7,649 nucleotides of DNA from Candidatus Solibacter sp. (lineage in GTDB: Bacteria > Acidobacteriota > Terriglobia > Bryobacterales > Bryobacteraceae): the NCBI GenBank assembly GCA_017883345.1, contig JADGNT010000217.1:1-7649 (forward strand), written 5' to 3'. Of the stretch, positions 1-5,909 are shown in pieces. The position numbers and the translations under genes are program-made. The notes beneath the pieces were generated by a model, which had not been told where the DNA came from, ran no database searches, and was given only the letters and a program-made list of their open reading frames with translations. Position 1 is the stretch's first letter; each line of letters begins with the position of its first letter.

Positions 1-773
1 CCCTGCCGGCCGCGCCCGCCGGACGCCTCAAGCAATCCGCCGCCCGCTGGTGTTACTCCAAGATCGCCATGGACGACCTGTGCCGTCAGGCCGCCGAACT
101 CGGCCTCGTCGGCCTCGACCTCGTGGACGAAAAAGACTGGCCCACCTGCCGCAAATACGGCCTCGTCCCGGCCATCGTCTCCGGCGCCGGCAGCATTCCC
201 GTGGCCTGGAATCGCCAGGAGAACCACGACAAGCTCGAAAAGGACATGCGCGACAACATCGCCAAAGCCGTCGCCGCCAAAGCGCCGAACGTCATCACCT
301 TCTCCGGCAACCGCCGCGGCCTCGCCGACGACCAAGGCCGCGACACCTGCATCCTCGGCCTCAAGCGCGTCGCCAAAATCGCCGAGGACGCCGGCATCAC
401 CATTTGCCTGGAACTGCTCAACAGCAAGGTGGACCACAAGGACTACCAGTGCGACCACACCAAGTGGGGTGTCGACGTGGTCAAGGCCGTGGCGTCGCCG
501 CGCGTGAAATTGCTCTACGACATCTACCACATGCAGATCATGGAAGGCGACGTCATCCGCACCATCCGCGACAACATCCAGTACATCGGCCACTTCCACA
601 CCGGCGGCGTCCCCGGCCGCCACGAACTCGACGAATCCCAGGAACTCAACTGGCGCGCCATCGCACAGGCTATCGCCGACCTGAAATTCGAAGGCTATTT
701 CGCCCACGAGTTCGTCCCGCTCAAAGACCCCATGACGTCCCTGAAGCAGGCCATCACGCTCTGCACGGTGTGA
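1..773 (+). CDS. Hydroxypyruvate-isomerase-like TIM-barrel protein (5' end outside window)
   Basis: The reading frame is open from base 3 and ends at TGA 771-773, giving 256 visible residues. The start lies upstream; an internal ATG at 69 is not the start, because conserved-looking sequence (GRLKQSAARWCYSKI, residues 7-21) precedes it. The family (xylose-isomerase-like TIM barrels, including hydroxypyruvate isomerase Hyi) interconverts small ketoses/aldoses or hydroxypyruvate and tartronate semialdehyde using a divalent metal. Candidate metal and catalytic residues are present in the expected order: Glu137 in CLELLNS, Asp173 and His176 in YDIYHMQ, His197/His199 in GHFHTGG, and Glu236 in AHEF. 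Normal Hyi length is about 260 residues, so little more than an N-terminal leader is missing; the first visible residues (LPAAPAG) look like a linker, and relatives in this group often carry a Tat signal, which cannot be checked here. The exact substrate is not determined by the sequence. Confidence 0.9.
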   Translation, partial: LPAAPAGRLKQSAARWCYSKIAMDDLCRQAAELGLVGLDLVDEKDWPTCRKYGLVPAIVSGAGSIPVAWNRQENHDKLEKDMRDNIAKAVAAKAPNVITFSGNRRGLADDQGRDTCILGLKRVAKIAEDAGITICLELLNSKVDHKDYQCDHTKWGVDVVKAVASPRVKLLYDIYHMQIMEGDVIRTIRDNIQYIGHFHTGGVPGRHELDESQELNWRAIAQAIADLKFEGYFAHEFVPLKDPMTSLKQAITLCTV

Positions 774-777
774 CGTG

Positions 778-798
778 GCATAAGGCTCCGCCTTGTGC
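778..798 (+). terminator. Hairpin after the isomerase gene, possible weak terminator
   Basis: Five bases after the isomerase stop codon, GCATAAGGC pairs with GCCTTGTGC (one G-T pair) around a TCC loop. No T-run follows, so it is not a canonical intrinsic terminator. It could stabilise the 3' end or assist termination. It separates the isomerase gene from the promoter-like element of the next gene. Confidence 0.35.
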
Positions 799-828
799 AT
801 CCGGGCGCAGCTCGGGGGGATCGCCCAC

Positions 829-857
829 GGGACAACTCCCGCCGGATTCGCTACCAT
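829..857 (+). promoter_or_regulatory. Sigma70-like promoter for the histidine phosphatase gene
   Basis: GGGACA (829-834, 4/6 to TTGACA) and TACCAT (852-857, 4/6 to TATAAT) are separated by exactly 17 bases. Transcription would start about seven bases after the -10, which falls on or next to the ATG at 865, implying a leaderless mRNA. No Shine-Dalgarno sequence is seen before that ATG, in agreement. Inferred from consensus only. Confidence 0.45.
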
Positions 858-864
858 CGCTCTG

Positions 865-1434
865 ATGCGCGAACTCTGGCTGATCCGCCATGGCGAAACC
901 GAGTGGAGCCGTTCAGGCGCCCACACCGGCCGCACCGATATTCCCCTCACCGCGGCCGGCCGCGACGAAGCCGCCGCCCTCGGCCGCTACCTGGAGGTTC
1001 GCCGCTTCGCTCTCGTCCTGGTCTCCCCGCTCGAGCGCGCCCGCGAAACCTGCCGTCTCGCCGGCTACCAAAACGCCCTCATCGACCCTGACCTCCGTGA
1101 GTGGGATTACGGCGATTATGAAGGGCGCACCACCTCCCAGATCCAGGCCGCACACCCGGCATGGTCGCTTTGGACCGATGGCGTACCCCACGGTGAAACC
1201 GCCGCCCAGGTGGCCGCCCGCGCCGAGAGAGCGATCGCCCGCGCGCTGCCCGCCGCGGGCGATGTCGCGCTCTTCGCCCACGGCCACATCCTGCGCGTCC
1301 TGGCCGCCCGCTGGCTCGGCCTGCCTCCCCAAGACGGCAGCCTTTTCGCCCTCGGCACCGCCGCCGTTTCCACCCTCGGCTACGAACGCCAGACGCGCGT
1401 CATCACGCGTTGGAATCTTTCGCTTTCGGCATAA
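865..1434 (+). CDS. Histidine phosphatase superfamily protein (SHB17-like motifs)
   Basis: A 189-residue cytosolic enzyme of the phosphoglycerate-mutase-like (histidine phosphatase) fold. The phosphohistidine motif RHGETEW is at residues 8-14 (His9 nucleophile), SPLERARET at 54-62 supplies Arg58, REWDYGDYEG at 78-87 contains the likely acid/base Glu79, and FAHGH at 137-141 holds the second catalytic His139. The sets EWSRSGAHTGRTDIPLT, LREWDYGDYEG, a W-x-x-DG-x-x-x-GET block and FAHGH closely recall yeast SHB17 (sedoheptulose-1,7-bisphosphatase), so a sugar phosphate substrate is plausible but unproven. The reading frame extends upstream to 793, but the ATG at 865 is chosen because it places the catalytic motif at the usual N-terminal position and follows a promoter-like element. 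The 3' end overlaps the convergent gene on the other strand by 32 bp. Confidence 0.9.
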   Translation: MRELWLIRHGETEWSRSGAHTGRTDIPLTAAGRDEAAALGRYLEVRRFALVLVSPLERARETCRLAGYQNALIDPDLREWDYGDYEGRTTSQIQAAHPAWSLWTDGVPHGETAAQVAARAERAIARALPAAGDVALFAHGHILRVLAARWLGLPPQDGSLFALGTAAVSTLGYERQTRVITRWNLSLSA

Positions 1435-1792
1435 CCAGGCCCACGCGGGCCGGCTTGGCGCCCGGCTGCACCTTCATCACCTTGGCCACCAACTGCAGCG
1501 CGTCCACCGGCGAAATCACCCGCGTCAGATTGTGCTCCCCATCGTGCCCGCTCAACACCGCCAGCTTCGGCGAAGGCAGAAAAATCTCCATCACACGCAG
1601 CTTCTCTCCGGCGTTGGCGAACCACACCACCAGCTCTTCATCGTCCTTGAGCGCCTTCTGCAAGCCGTGAATCTGCCCGAAGATGATGGCGCCCACATTG
1701 TCCGCCGGCGCCGCCGCGGGTGCGGGCGGGTCCTTGGTGGCCGAAAGGAACGCCTCCTTGGCCAGTTGCTTGGTAAGATCGACGAACGCCAT
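1403..1792 (-). CDS. Conserved-looking protein of unknown function, 129 aa
   Basis: I do not recognise a named family. The reading frame stays open to 2371, but the ATG at 1792 is the sensible start: upstream of it the frame only reads antisense through the ferritin fragment and the CNNM 3' end. There is no signal peptide or membrane segment. Layout: a short amphipathic N-terminus (MAFVDLTKQLAKEAF), a Pro/Ala linker at residues 21-30 (DPPAPAAAPA), then a compact mixed alpha/beta region (about 32-110) with alternating strands and helices around DDEELVVWFAN, LRVMEIFLPSPKLAVLSG and RVISPVDALQLVAKVMKV, and a basic tail. It is probably a small cytosolic protein, perhaps acidobacterial-specific. 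The gene is convergent with the phosphatase (32-bp overlap) and divergent from the ferritin fragment (75-bp gap). No Shine-Dalgarno is seen; a -10-like TAGCAT lies 8 bases before the ATG. Confidence 0.75.
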   Translation of the reverse strand: MAFVDLTKQLAKEAFLSATKDPPAPAAAPADNVGAIIFGQIHGLQKALKDDEELVVWFANAGEKLRVMEIFLPSPKLAVLSGHDGEHNLTRVISPVDALQLVAKVMKVQPGAKPARVGLVMPKAKDSNA

Positions 1793-1867
1793 TTGCTGTG
1801 ATGCTAGCACGGCCCGCGCCCCACTTTCCCCAAGCCCATCGCGGGCTTCCCGGATCACAATGGAAGT
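1793..1867. promoter_or_regulatory. Divergent intergenic region with two -10-like hexamers
   Basis: On the - strand, TAGCAT (plus-strand bases 1801-1806) ends 8 bases before the ATG at 1792. On the + strand, CACAAT (1856-1861) ends 6 bases before the ATG at 1868. Neither has a convincing -35 at 16-18 bases, and neither start has a usable Shine-Dalgarno at normal spacing, so both genes look leaderless or nearly so. The + strand side may be a promoter surviving in front of a broken gene. Confidence 0.35.
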
Positions 1868-2146
1868 ATGCGCAGTTTCGATCGCCTCTCCGAACGCGCG
1901 GTTCTCTCTCTCGCCGTCTCCCTCGAAGAAGAAGACGAACGCATCTACGGCGATTTCGCCGACGGACTTCGCGAAAACTATCCCGCTACCGCCGACCTGT
2001 TCGAAGGCATGCGGAAGGAGGAGGCGGGCCACCGCCGCCTCATGATTCGTTTGAGACGCCCCTGGCGTCATGAGCAACTTATGCCACGGCGACTTTTTCG
2101 ATGCGCACGCGGGCGATGCGATTGCGATCCATCTCCAGTATGGTGA
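1868..2146 (+). pseudogene. Truncated MbfA-type ferritin-like (rubrerythrin domain) gene remnant
   Basis: The 92-codon frame begins with about 60 residues typical of the N-terminus of membrane-bound ferritin A (MbfA)/VIT1-fusion proteins: LSERAVLSLAVSLEEEDERIY, DFADGLRENYPATADLFEGM, then EEAGH (residues 51-55). These give the first two helices of a four-helix di-iron domain, with iron-ligand glutamates in the EEEDE block (20-24) and the ExxH type pair at 52-55. Intact family members continue with helices 3-4 carrying the second ligand set and then a VIT1-type transmembrane domain (about 300 residues or more in total). Here the frame instead runs through the CNNM gene's 3' hairpin (2055-2069) and 68 bp antisense into that gene, giving unrelated Arg/Cys-rich residues. 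No other + frame downstream resumes the homology. The parent family exports or stores iron and handles peroxide; this fragment would not bind a complete di-iron site. A functional two-helix protein that dimerises is possible but unlikely. Confidence 0.6.
2055..2069 (-). terminator. Short hairpin after the CNNM stop codon
   Basis: GACGCC and GGCGTC form a 6-bp stem with a 3-base loop, 9 bases downstream of the CNNM-family stop on the - strand. No T-run follows on either strand, so any terminator role is weak. It also sits at the point where homology of the + strand ferritin fragment fades out. Confidence 0.3.
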
Positions 2147-3410
2147 AGCGCCGCCCCTGGTACTCGACGCTGGCGCCGGCTTGCGGAATGTCACCCAGCC
2201 GGAAGAGCAGGAATCCGGCCAAGGTTTCGAAACCGGCGTCGGGCGGAATCTCGATGCCGTACTCGCTTTCCAGGTCGCGGATGCGAGCGGTACCGTCCAG
2301 TTCCACGTCATCGGTCTCGGCGCCGCGGCGTTCCACCTTTTCGTCGTGCTCGTCTTCGATCCGGCCCACAATTTGTTCCAGCACGTCTTCCACCGTCAGC
2401 ATGCCGATGATGGTGCCGAACTCATCGACAACCATTGCCAGGTGAGAACGGCCGGCGCGGAACTCATCGAACATCTGCGAGGCGGGCTTGGTTTCGGGCA
2501 CGAACATCACCGGCCGCAGCAGGCGGTCGATGCGGAAGGCGCGGCTGGGACGGCTGCCGCGGATGGCGCTCCGCCGGTCTTCCCACACCGGCAGCAGATC
2601 CTTGTAGTGCAGCAGCCCGACGATCTTCTCGGGCGTCCCCTCATACACGGGCAGGCGCGAATGCTGCTGTTCGATCATGGTGTGCAGCACCTCGTCGAGC
2701 GTGGCGTCGCTCGCAATCGAGACGATATCGTTGCGCGGCACCATGATTTCGCGCACCGAAATGGCGTTCAGGTCGAGCACGCGATGGATCATGTCCTCCT
2801 GCGCTTCGGGCAGGTACCCCAAACCCCGGCTGCTGGAGACGATCAGCTTCAGTTCCTCGGCGGTGTGTACGCTGCCGTGTCCGCCGCCTTTCAGGTGGAG
2901 CGCCCGCGTGATCGCGTTCGCCGAGCGCTCGATCACCACCACGAAGGCCAGCATGGCGCGGTAAAAGATGAGGAGCGGCGGAGCGGTCAGCGCGGCCAGC
3001 CGGTCGGCCTTGGCGATCGCCAGATTCTTGGGCACCACTTCACCCAGCACCACGTGAAAAAAACTGATGGTCAGGAAGGAGAGGAAGAAGCAGAAGCCGT
3101 GAAGGTACCTGGCGAGGAACGGCGTGTTCAAGGGCGCGGCCAGCCCGACCAGAATGTGGTAAATGGTGTCCTCGCCGGCCCACCCCAGGCCGAGACTGGC
3201 CAGCGTCACGCCTACCTGGGTCACGGAAAGCAGACGCCCTGGATTGGACAGAAGATTGAGCGCCGCCTGCGCGCCGGCATTGCCCTCCGCGGCCATCTGG
3301 CGAAGCCGCGAATGGCGCACCGAAAGCAGCGACACCTCGGCGCCCGCGAAGAAGCCGTTGATGGCGATGAGCAATACGACGAGCAGCAGGCGAATGGACG
3401 ATTCGGTCAC
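2079..3410 (-). CDS. CNNM/HlyC/CorC-family CBS-domain transporter
   Basis: A 443-residue integral membrane protein of the CNNM family, linked in bacteria to Mg2+/Co2+ homeostasis and efflux. The DUF21 (CNNM) membrane domain spans about residues 5-170: helix one RLLLVVLLIAINGFFAGAE, then helices near 58-95 (with TQVGVTLASLGLGW) and 104-160, with the conserved GEVVPK at 123-128. A CBS pair follows: EIMVPRNDIVSI at 221-232 opens CBS1 (to about 275) and RPVMFVPE opens CBS2 (about 299-350, with MVVDEFGTIIGMLTVEDVLE). The C-terminal CorC/HlyC domain runs from about 368 to the end. The reading frame extends to a TTG at 3446, but that would place a -10 hexamer inside the gene; the GTG at 3410 puts helix one at the N-terminus as in relatives, with GGAG just upstream. 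A TTG at 3419 is a less likely alternative. The neighbour on the 3' side is the ferritin remnant, a loose metal-homeostasis theme. Confidence 0.92.
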   Translation of the reverse strand: MTESSIRLLLVVLLIAINGFFAGAEVSLLSVRHSRLRQMAAEGNAGAQAALNLLSNPGRLLSVTQVGVTLASLGLGWAGEDTIYHILVGLAAPLNTPFLARYLHGFCFFLSFLTISFFHVVLGEVVPKNLAIAKADRLAALTAPPLLIFYRAMLAFVVVIERSANAITRALHLKGGGHGSVHTAEELKLIVSSSRGLGYLPEAQEDMIHRVLDLNAISVREIMVPRNDIVSIASDATLDEVLHTMIEQQHSRLPVYEGTPEKIVGLLHYKDLLPVWEDRRSAIRGSRPSRAFRIDRLLRPVMFVPETKPASQMFDEFRAGRSHLAMVVDEFGTIIGMLTVEDVLEQIVGRIEDEHDEKVERRGAETDDVELDGTARIRDLESEYGIEIPPDAGFETLAGFLLFRLGDIPQAGASVEYQGRRFTILEMDRNRIARVRIEKVAVA

Positions 3411-3423
3411 AGGCTCCAAAATT

Positions 3424-3429
3424 ATTCTA
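3424..3429 (-). promoter_or_regulatory. -10 element of the CNNM-family gene
   Basis: TAGAAT (5/6 to TATAAT) on the - strand lies 13 bases before the chosen GTG start at 3410, with GGAG between. The -35 region at 17 bases (CGCGAT) is weak. Transcription would begin near 3417, giving a leader of only about 7 bases. The same AT-rich patch read on the + strand gives TATTCT (3423-3428), so it could fire in both directions. Confidence 0.45.
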
Positions 3430-3467
3430 TCGAAAACTCTAACCAAATCGCGCGGGAATCGTCTGGA

Positions 3468-3494
3468 TAGGTAACCAAGTAACTCCGTTACGTA
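3468..3494 (+). other. Small hairpin with competing GTAAC copies ahead of the terminator
   Basis: Two GTAAC copies (3471-3475 and 3479-3483) can each pair with a single GTTAC (3487-3491). The near copy gives a 5-bp stem with a TCC loop; the far copy gives a longer stem extended by TA/TA after one mismatch. This lies immediately before the terminator at 3498. Such mutually exclusive pairing is seen in regulatory leaders, but short repeats of this size also occur by chance. Confidence 0.3.
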
Positions 3495-3497
3495 GAT

Positions 3498-3536
3498 GGG
3501 CGCACTCCCAAGTACCCCGGGAGGGCGCCCTTTTTT
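3498..3536 (+). terminator. Strong intrinsic terminator, orphan on the + strand
   Basis: GGGCGC (3498-3503) pairs with GCGCCC (3525-3530), and after one A/G mismatch CTCCC (3505-3509) pairs with GGGAG (3519-3523), around a 9-base loop. Six T follow directly (3531-3536). This is the best terminator in the window. The T-run orients it for + strand transcription, yet no + strand gene ends upstream: the preceding 1.4 kb is the antisense of the CNNM gene. It lies before the -10 element of the acylase gene at 3586. On the - strand the stem would sit upstream of the CNNM promoter, with no T-run. Confidence 0.8.
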
Positions 3537-3585
3537 GGGGCCCTAGGCGCCGAAATTCCCTGCCGAATCTACTCCCGTGACGGGC

Positions 3586-3598
3586 TATCATTGAGGAG
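3586..3598 (+). promoter_or_regulatory. -10 element and purine-rich stretch before the acylase gene
   Basis: TATCAT (3586-3591, 5/6 to TATAAT) is followed by GAGGAG (3593-3598). A good -35 at 16-18 bases is not seen. The GAGGAG is 14 bases from the ATG at 3613, further than normal Shine-Dalgarno spacing, and would be at or before the expected transcription start (about 3598). The leader would then be about 15 bases. Confidence 0.4.
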
Positions 3599-3612
3599 TT
3601 AGCGCCTCTTTG

Positions 3613-5838
3613 ATGACTCACTCTCTAGTCGCACGCGTAGTCAAAGCAGTAAACCTTGCGATCGCCGTCCTGCTGGTGGCCGGTCTGGCCCTGGTCTACT
3701 GGTACGTATGGCGGCCGTTGCCCGAGCGCTCCGGCAGCATCGACGCGCCGCTGGCCGCGGGCGCCACTGTGAATTTCGATTCACACGGCGAACCGCACAT
3801 CCGCGCCGCCACCCAGGAGGATGCCTTTTTCGTGCAGGGCTACGTAACCGCGCAGGACCGCCTGTGGCAGATGGACGCCCTGCGCCGCTACGCGGGCGGC
3901 TCGCTGGCCGAGATCCTGGGCCCCAGCTTGCTGGAAAGCGACCGCGAGTCGCGCAAACTGCGGCTGCGGCGCATCGCCGAGGATGCCTACGTCACGCTGC
4001 CTGCCGCGGATCGCGCGGCCCTCGCCGCCTACACTCGCGGCGTCAACCAGTTCATCGCCACCCACCTGCATAATCTTCCGGTGGAATTCACGCTGCTCAA
4101 TTACCAGCCGCGGCCGTGGAGCGCGGTGGATTGCCTGCTGCTGTGCCTGCACATGTACCGCAGCCTGACCACTACGTGGAAGGACGAAATCGTCAAGAAC
4201 AACCTGATGGCGCAGGGCGACCGCGCCAAGGTGGAGTTCCTGTACCCGATGCGCGGCATGGGGGATGCCAGCCCGGGGTCCAACGCCTGGGCCATCGCCG
4301 GAAGCCACACGGCGTCGGGCAAGCCGCTGCTCTCTAGCGACATGCACCTGGAGTATTCGCTGCCCGGCATCTGGTACATGACGCACCTGGAGGCGCCCGG
4401 CCTCAATGCGGCGGGCGTCGCGCTGCCGGGCGCGCCGGGCATCGTGGTGGGGCACAACCAACGGATCGCCTGGGGCATCACCAACCTGCATTTCGACGTC
4501 CAGGACCTCTACATCGAAAACCTGGACGACCGTACCGGGCGGTACATGTTCCGCGGACAAGTGGAGCAGGCGCGCGGCGAGCGCGAGATCATCCGCGTGA
4601 AGGGCGAGCCCAGCGTGGACCTGACGACGTGGGTGACGCGCCACGGTCCGATCTTTCTTGCCGACGGCAAGCAGCGGCTGGCGCTGCGCTGGACCGCCGC
4701 CGAGCCCGGCATGCTGCAATATCCTTTCCTCGATATCGATCGCGCACAGAACTGGCGGGAATTCACGGCCGCGATCGCGCGCCTGCCGGGACCGGGATCG
4801 AACTTCGTGTATGCCGATGTCGATGGCAATATCGGCTACCACGCCGCCGGCGCATTACCCCGGCGGCGCAACTATCGCGGCGACGTTCCGGTGGATGGCG
4901 CCTCGGGCGGCTTCGAGTGGGACGGCTACATTCCGTTCGACGAGTTGCCAAGCGTCTACAATCCTCCGGGCGGGCTGATTGTTTCGGCCAACCAGAATAC
5001 GTTTCCCGAGAACTTTCCCTACCCCGTCAACGGGAACTTTGCGCCGCCATACCGCGCTCAACAAATTCGCGCCATGCTCTCCGCGCGCGACGGGTGGCGC
5101 GCCCAGGACCTGCTGGCCGTGCAGAAGGACATCTACTCGGCGTTCAGCCATTTCCTGGCGGGCCAACTGGTGGGCGCGTACCAGGAGCGCAACGCACACA
5201 ACCCCGGCTTGGACGGCGCCGTAGACCTGTTGCGCGCATGGAATGGCCAGATGGACAAGGACATGGCCGCGCCGTTTTTGGTCACGCTGGCGTACCAGCA
5301 CGTGCGCCGCGCGGTCGCCGAGAATGCCTCCGCGGCCACCGGGCTGGCCTACGAGTTCAACCTGGCTCCGGTGGTGGTGGAGCGCCTGCTGAGGGAGCGT
5401 CCCGCCGGCTGGTTCGGCGATTACGACGAGATGCTGCTGCGCGCGCTGGCCGACGCCGTGGAGGAAGGCCGCCGCATGCAGGGCCGCGACCCCAAGCGCT
5501 GGCATTACGGCGACTACCTGCGCATCGCCATCAACCATCCCGTGCTGCACGAGGTGCCTCTCGCCGGCAAGTACTTCGATATCGGACCGGTGCCCATGAG
5601 CGGGTCCACCACCACCGTGAAGCAAACCAGCCGCACCGTGGCGCCCTCGATGCGCATGAACGCCGACCTGGGTGACTGGGAGCGCTCGCTGTTCAATATC
5701 CCGATCGGACAATCCGGCCAGATCCTGTCCAGCCACTACAAGGATCAGTGGGCGGATTACTACAACGCCCGCAGCTACCCCATGCAGTTCGGCAAGGTCG
5801 AGGCCACGAGCACGCTGGTCTTCCAGCCGGCGCGGTAG
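3613..5838 (+). CDS. Penicillin acylase family protein (peptidase S45), membrane-anchored
   Basis: A 741-residue Ntn-hydrolase precursor; the length is typical of the family, which hydrolyses amide bonds in beta-lactams, N-acyl-homoserine lactones or N-acyl peptides after self-cleavage into alpha and beta chains. Residues 13-33 form an uncleaved-looking signal/membrane anchor (VNLAIAVLLVAGLALVYWYV), placing the enzyme on the outer face of the inner membrane. The alpha chain (about 50-200) contains FVQGYVTAQDRLWQMDALRR and AAYTRGVNQFI. The autocleavage site is PG/SNAW with nucleophile Ser223. The beta chain carries GHNQRIAWGITN (280-291), which supplies oxyanion-hole and substrate-positioning residues, and the C-terminal block GDWERSLFNIPIGQSG (687-702) with SSHYKDQWADYY. 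All key residues are present, so it should be active; the substrate cannot be read from sequence. The ATG at 3613 is preferred over the TTG directly before it. It is transcribed away from the CNNM gene and towards the small membrane protein gene. Confidence 0.95.
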   Translation: MTHSLVARVVKAVNLAIAVLLVAGLALVYWYVWRPLPERSGSIDAPLAAGATVNFDSHGEPHIRAATQEDAFFVQGYVTAQDRLWQMDALRRYAGGSLAEILGPSLLESDRESRKLRLRRIAEDAYVTLPAADRAALAAYTRGVNQFIATHLHNLPVEFTLLNYQPRPWSAVDCLLLCLHMYRSLTTTWKDEIVKNNLMAQGDRAKVEFLYPMRGMGDASPGSNAWAIAGSHTASGKPLLSSDMHLEYSLPGIWYMTHLEAPGLNAAGVALPGAPGIVVGHNQRIAWGITNLHFDVQDLYIENLDDRTGRYMFRGQVEQARGEREIIRVKGEPSVDLTTWVTRHGPIFLADGKQRLALRWTAAEPGMLQYPFLDIDRAQNWREFTAAIARLPGPGSNFVYADVDGNIGYHAAGALPRRRNYRGDVPVDGASGGFEWDGYIPFDELPSVYNPPGGLIVSANQNTFPENFPYPVNGNFAPPYRAQQIRAMLSARDGWRAQDLLAVQKDIYSAFSHFLAGQLVGAYQERNAHNPGLDGAVDLLRAWNGQMDKDMAAPFLVTLAYQHVRRAVAENASAATGLAYEFNLAPVVVERLLRERPAGWFGDYDEMLLRALADAVEEGRRMQGRDPKRWHYGDYLRIAINHPVLHEVPLAGKYFDIGPVPMSGSTTTVKQTSRTVAPSMRMNADLGDWERSLFNIPIGQSGQILSSHYKDQWADYYNARSYPMQFGKVEATSTLVFQPAR

Positions 5839-5870
5839 GTGGGACAGACCATCGCCTTTCGTGGTCTGTC
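5838..5870 (+). repeat. Palindromic element directly after the acylase stop codon
   Basis: GACAGACCA (5843-5851) and TGGTCTGTC (5862-5870) form a perfect 9-bp stem with a 10-base loop, starting five bases after the stop. No T-run follows. Its first 12 bases (GGTGGGACAGAC, the first G being the last base of the stop codon) match 10 of 12 with the start of the larger palindrome at 5910, so the two look like related REP-type units. It may also act as the 3' end hairpin of the acylase mRNA. Confidence 0.6.
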
Positions 5871-5909
5871 ATGCCTGGCTGAAGTACCCCCTGTCCAGTT
5901 GACGCCGTT

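Noticed and set aside
50..865. 271-codon + strand frame over the isomerase gene
   Set aside because: Almost entirely Arg/Pro/His, an out-of-frame reading of the isomerase.
890..1801. 303-codon + strand frame through the phosphatase and the 129-residue gene
   Set aside because: Pro/Ser/Arg-rich, covers two better-supported genes in another frame and on the other strand, and has no recognisable motif.
1403..2371. Long - strand form (322 codons) of the 129-residue protein
   Set aside because: The upstream part is an antisense reading of the ferritin fragment and an out-of-frame reading of the CNNM gene; a promoter-like hexamer lies just before the ATG at 1792.
2070..3470. 466-codon + strand open frame opposite the CNNM-family gene
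   Set aside because: It lies antisense to a clear CNNM/CBS protein, its composition is His/Gln/Arg/Gly-rich as expected for the complement of high-GC codons, and it shows no domain.
3439..3621. 60-codon - strand frame in the CNNM/acylase intergenic region
   Set aside because: It reads through the terminator stem and the CNNM promoter region, and shows no protein-like pattern.
3781..4842. 353-codon - strand frame opposite the acylase gene, and a similar one at 4855-5736
   Set aside because: Both are antisense shadows of a gene with all S45 motifs; low-complexity His/Gln/Arg composition.
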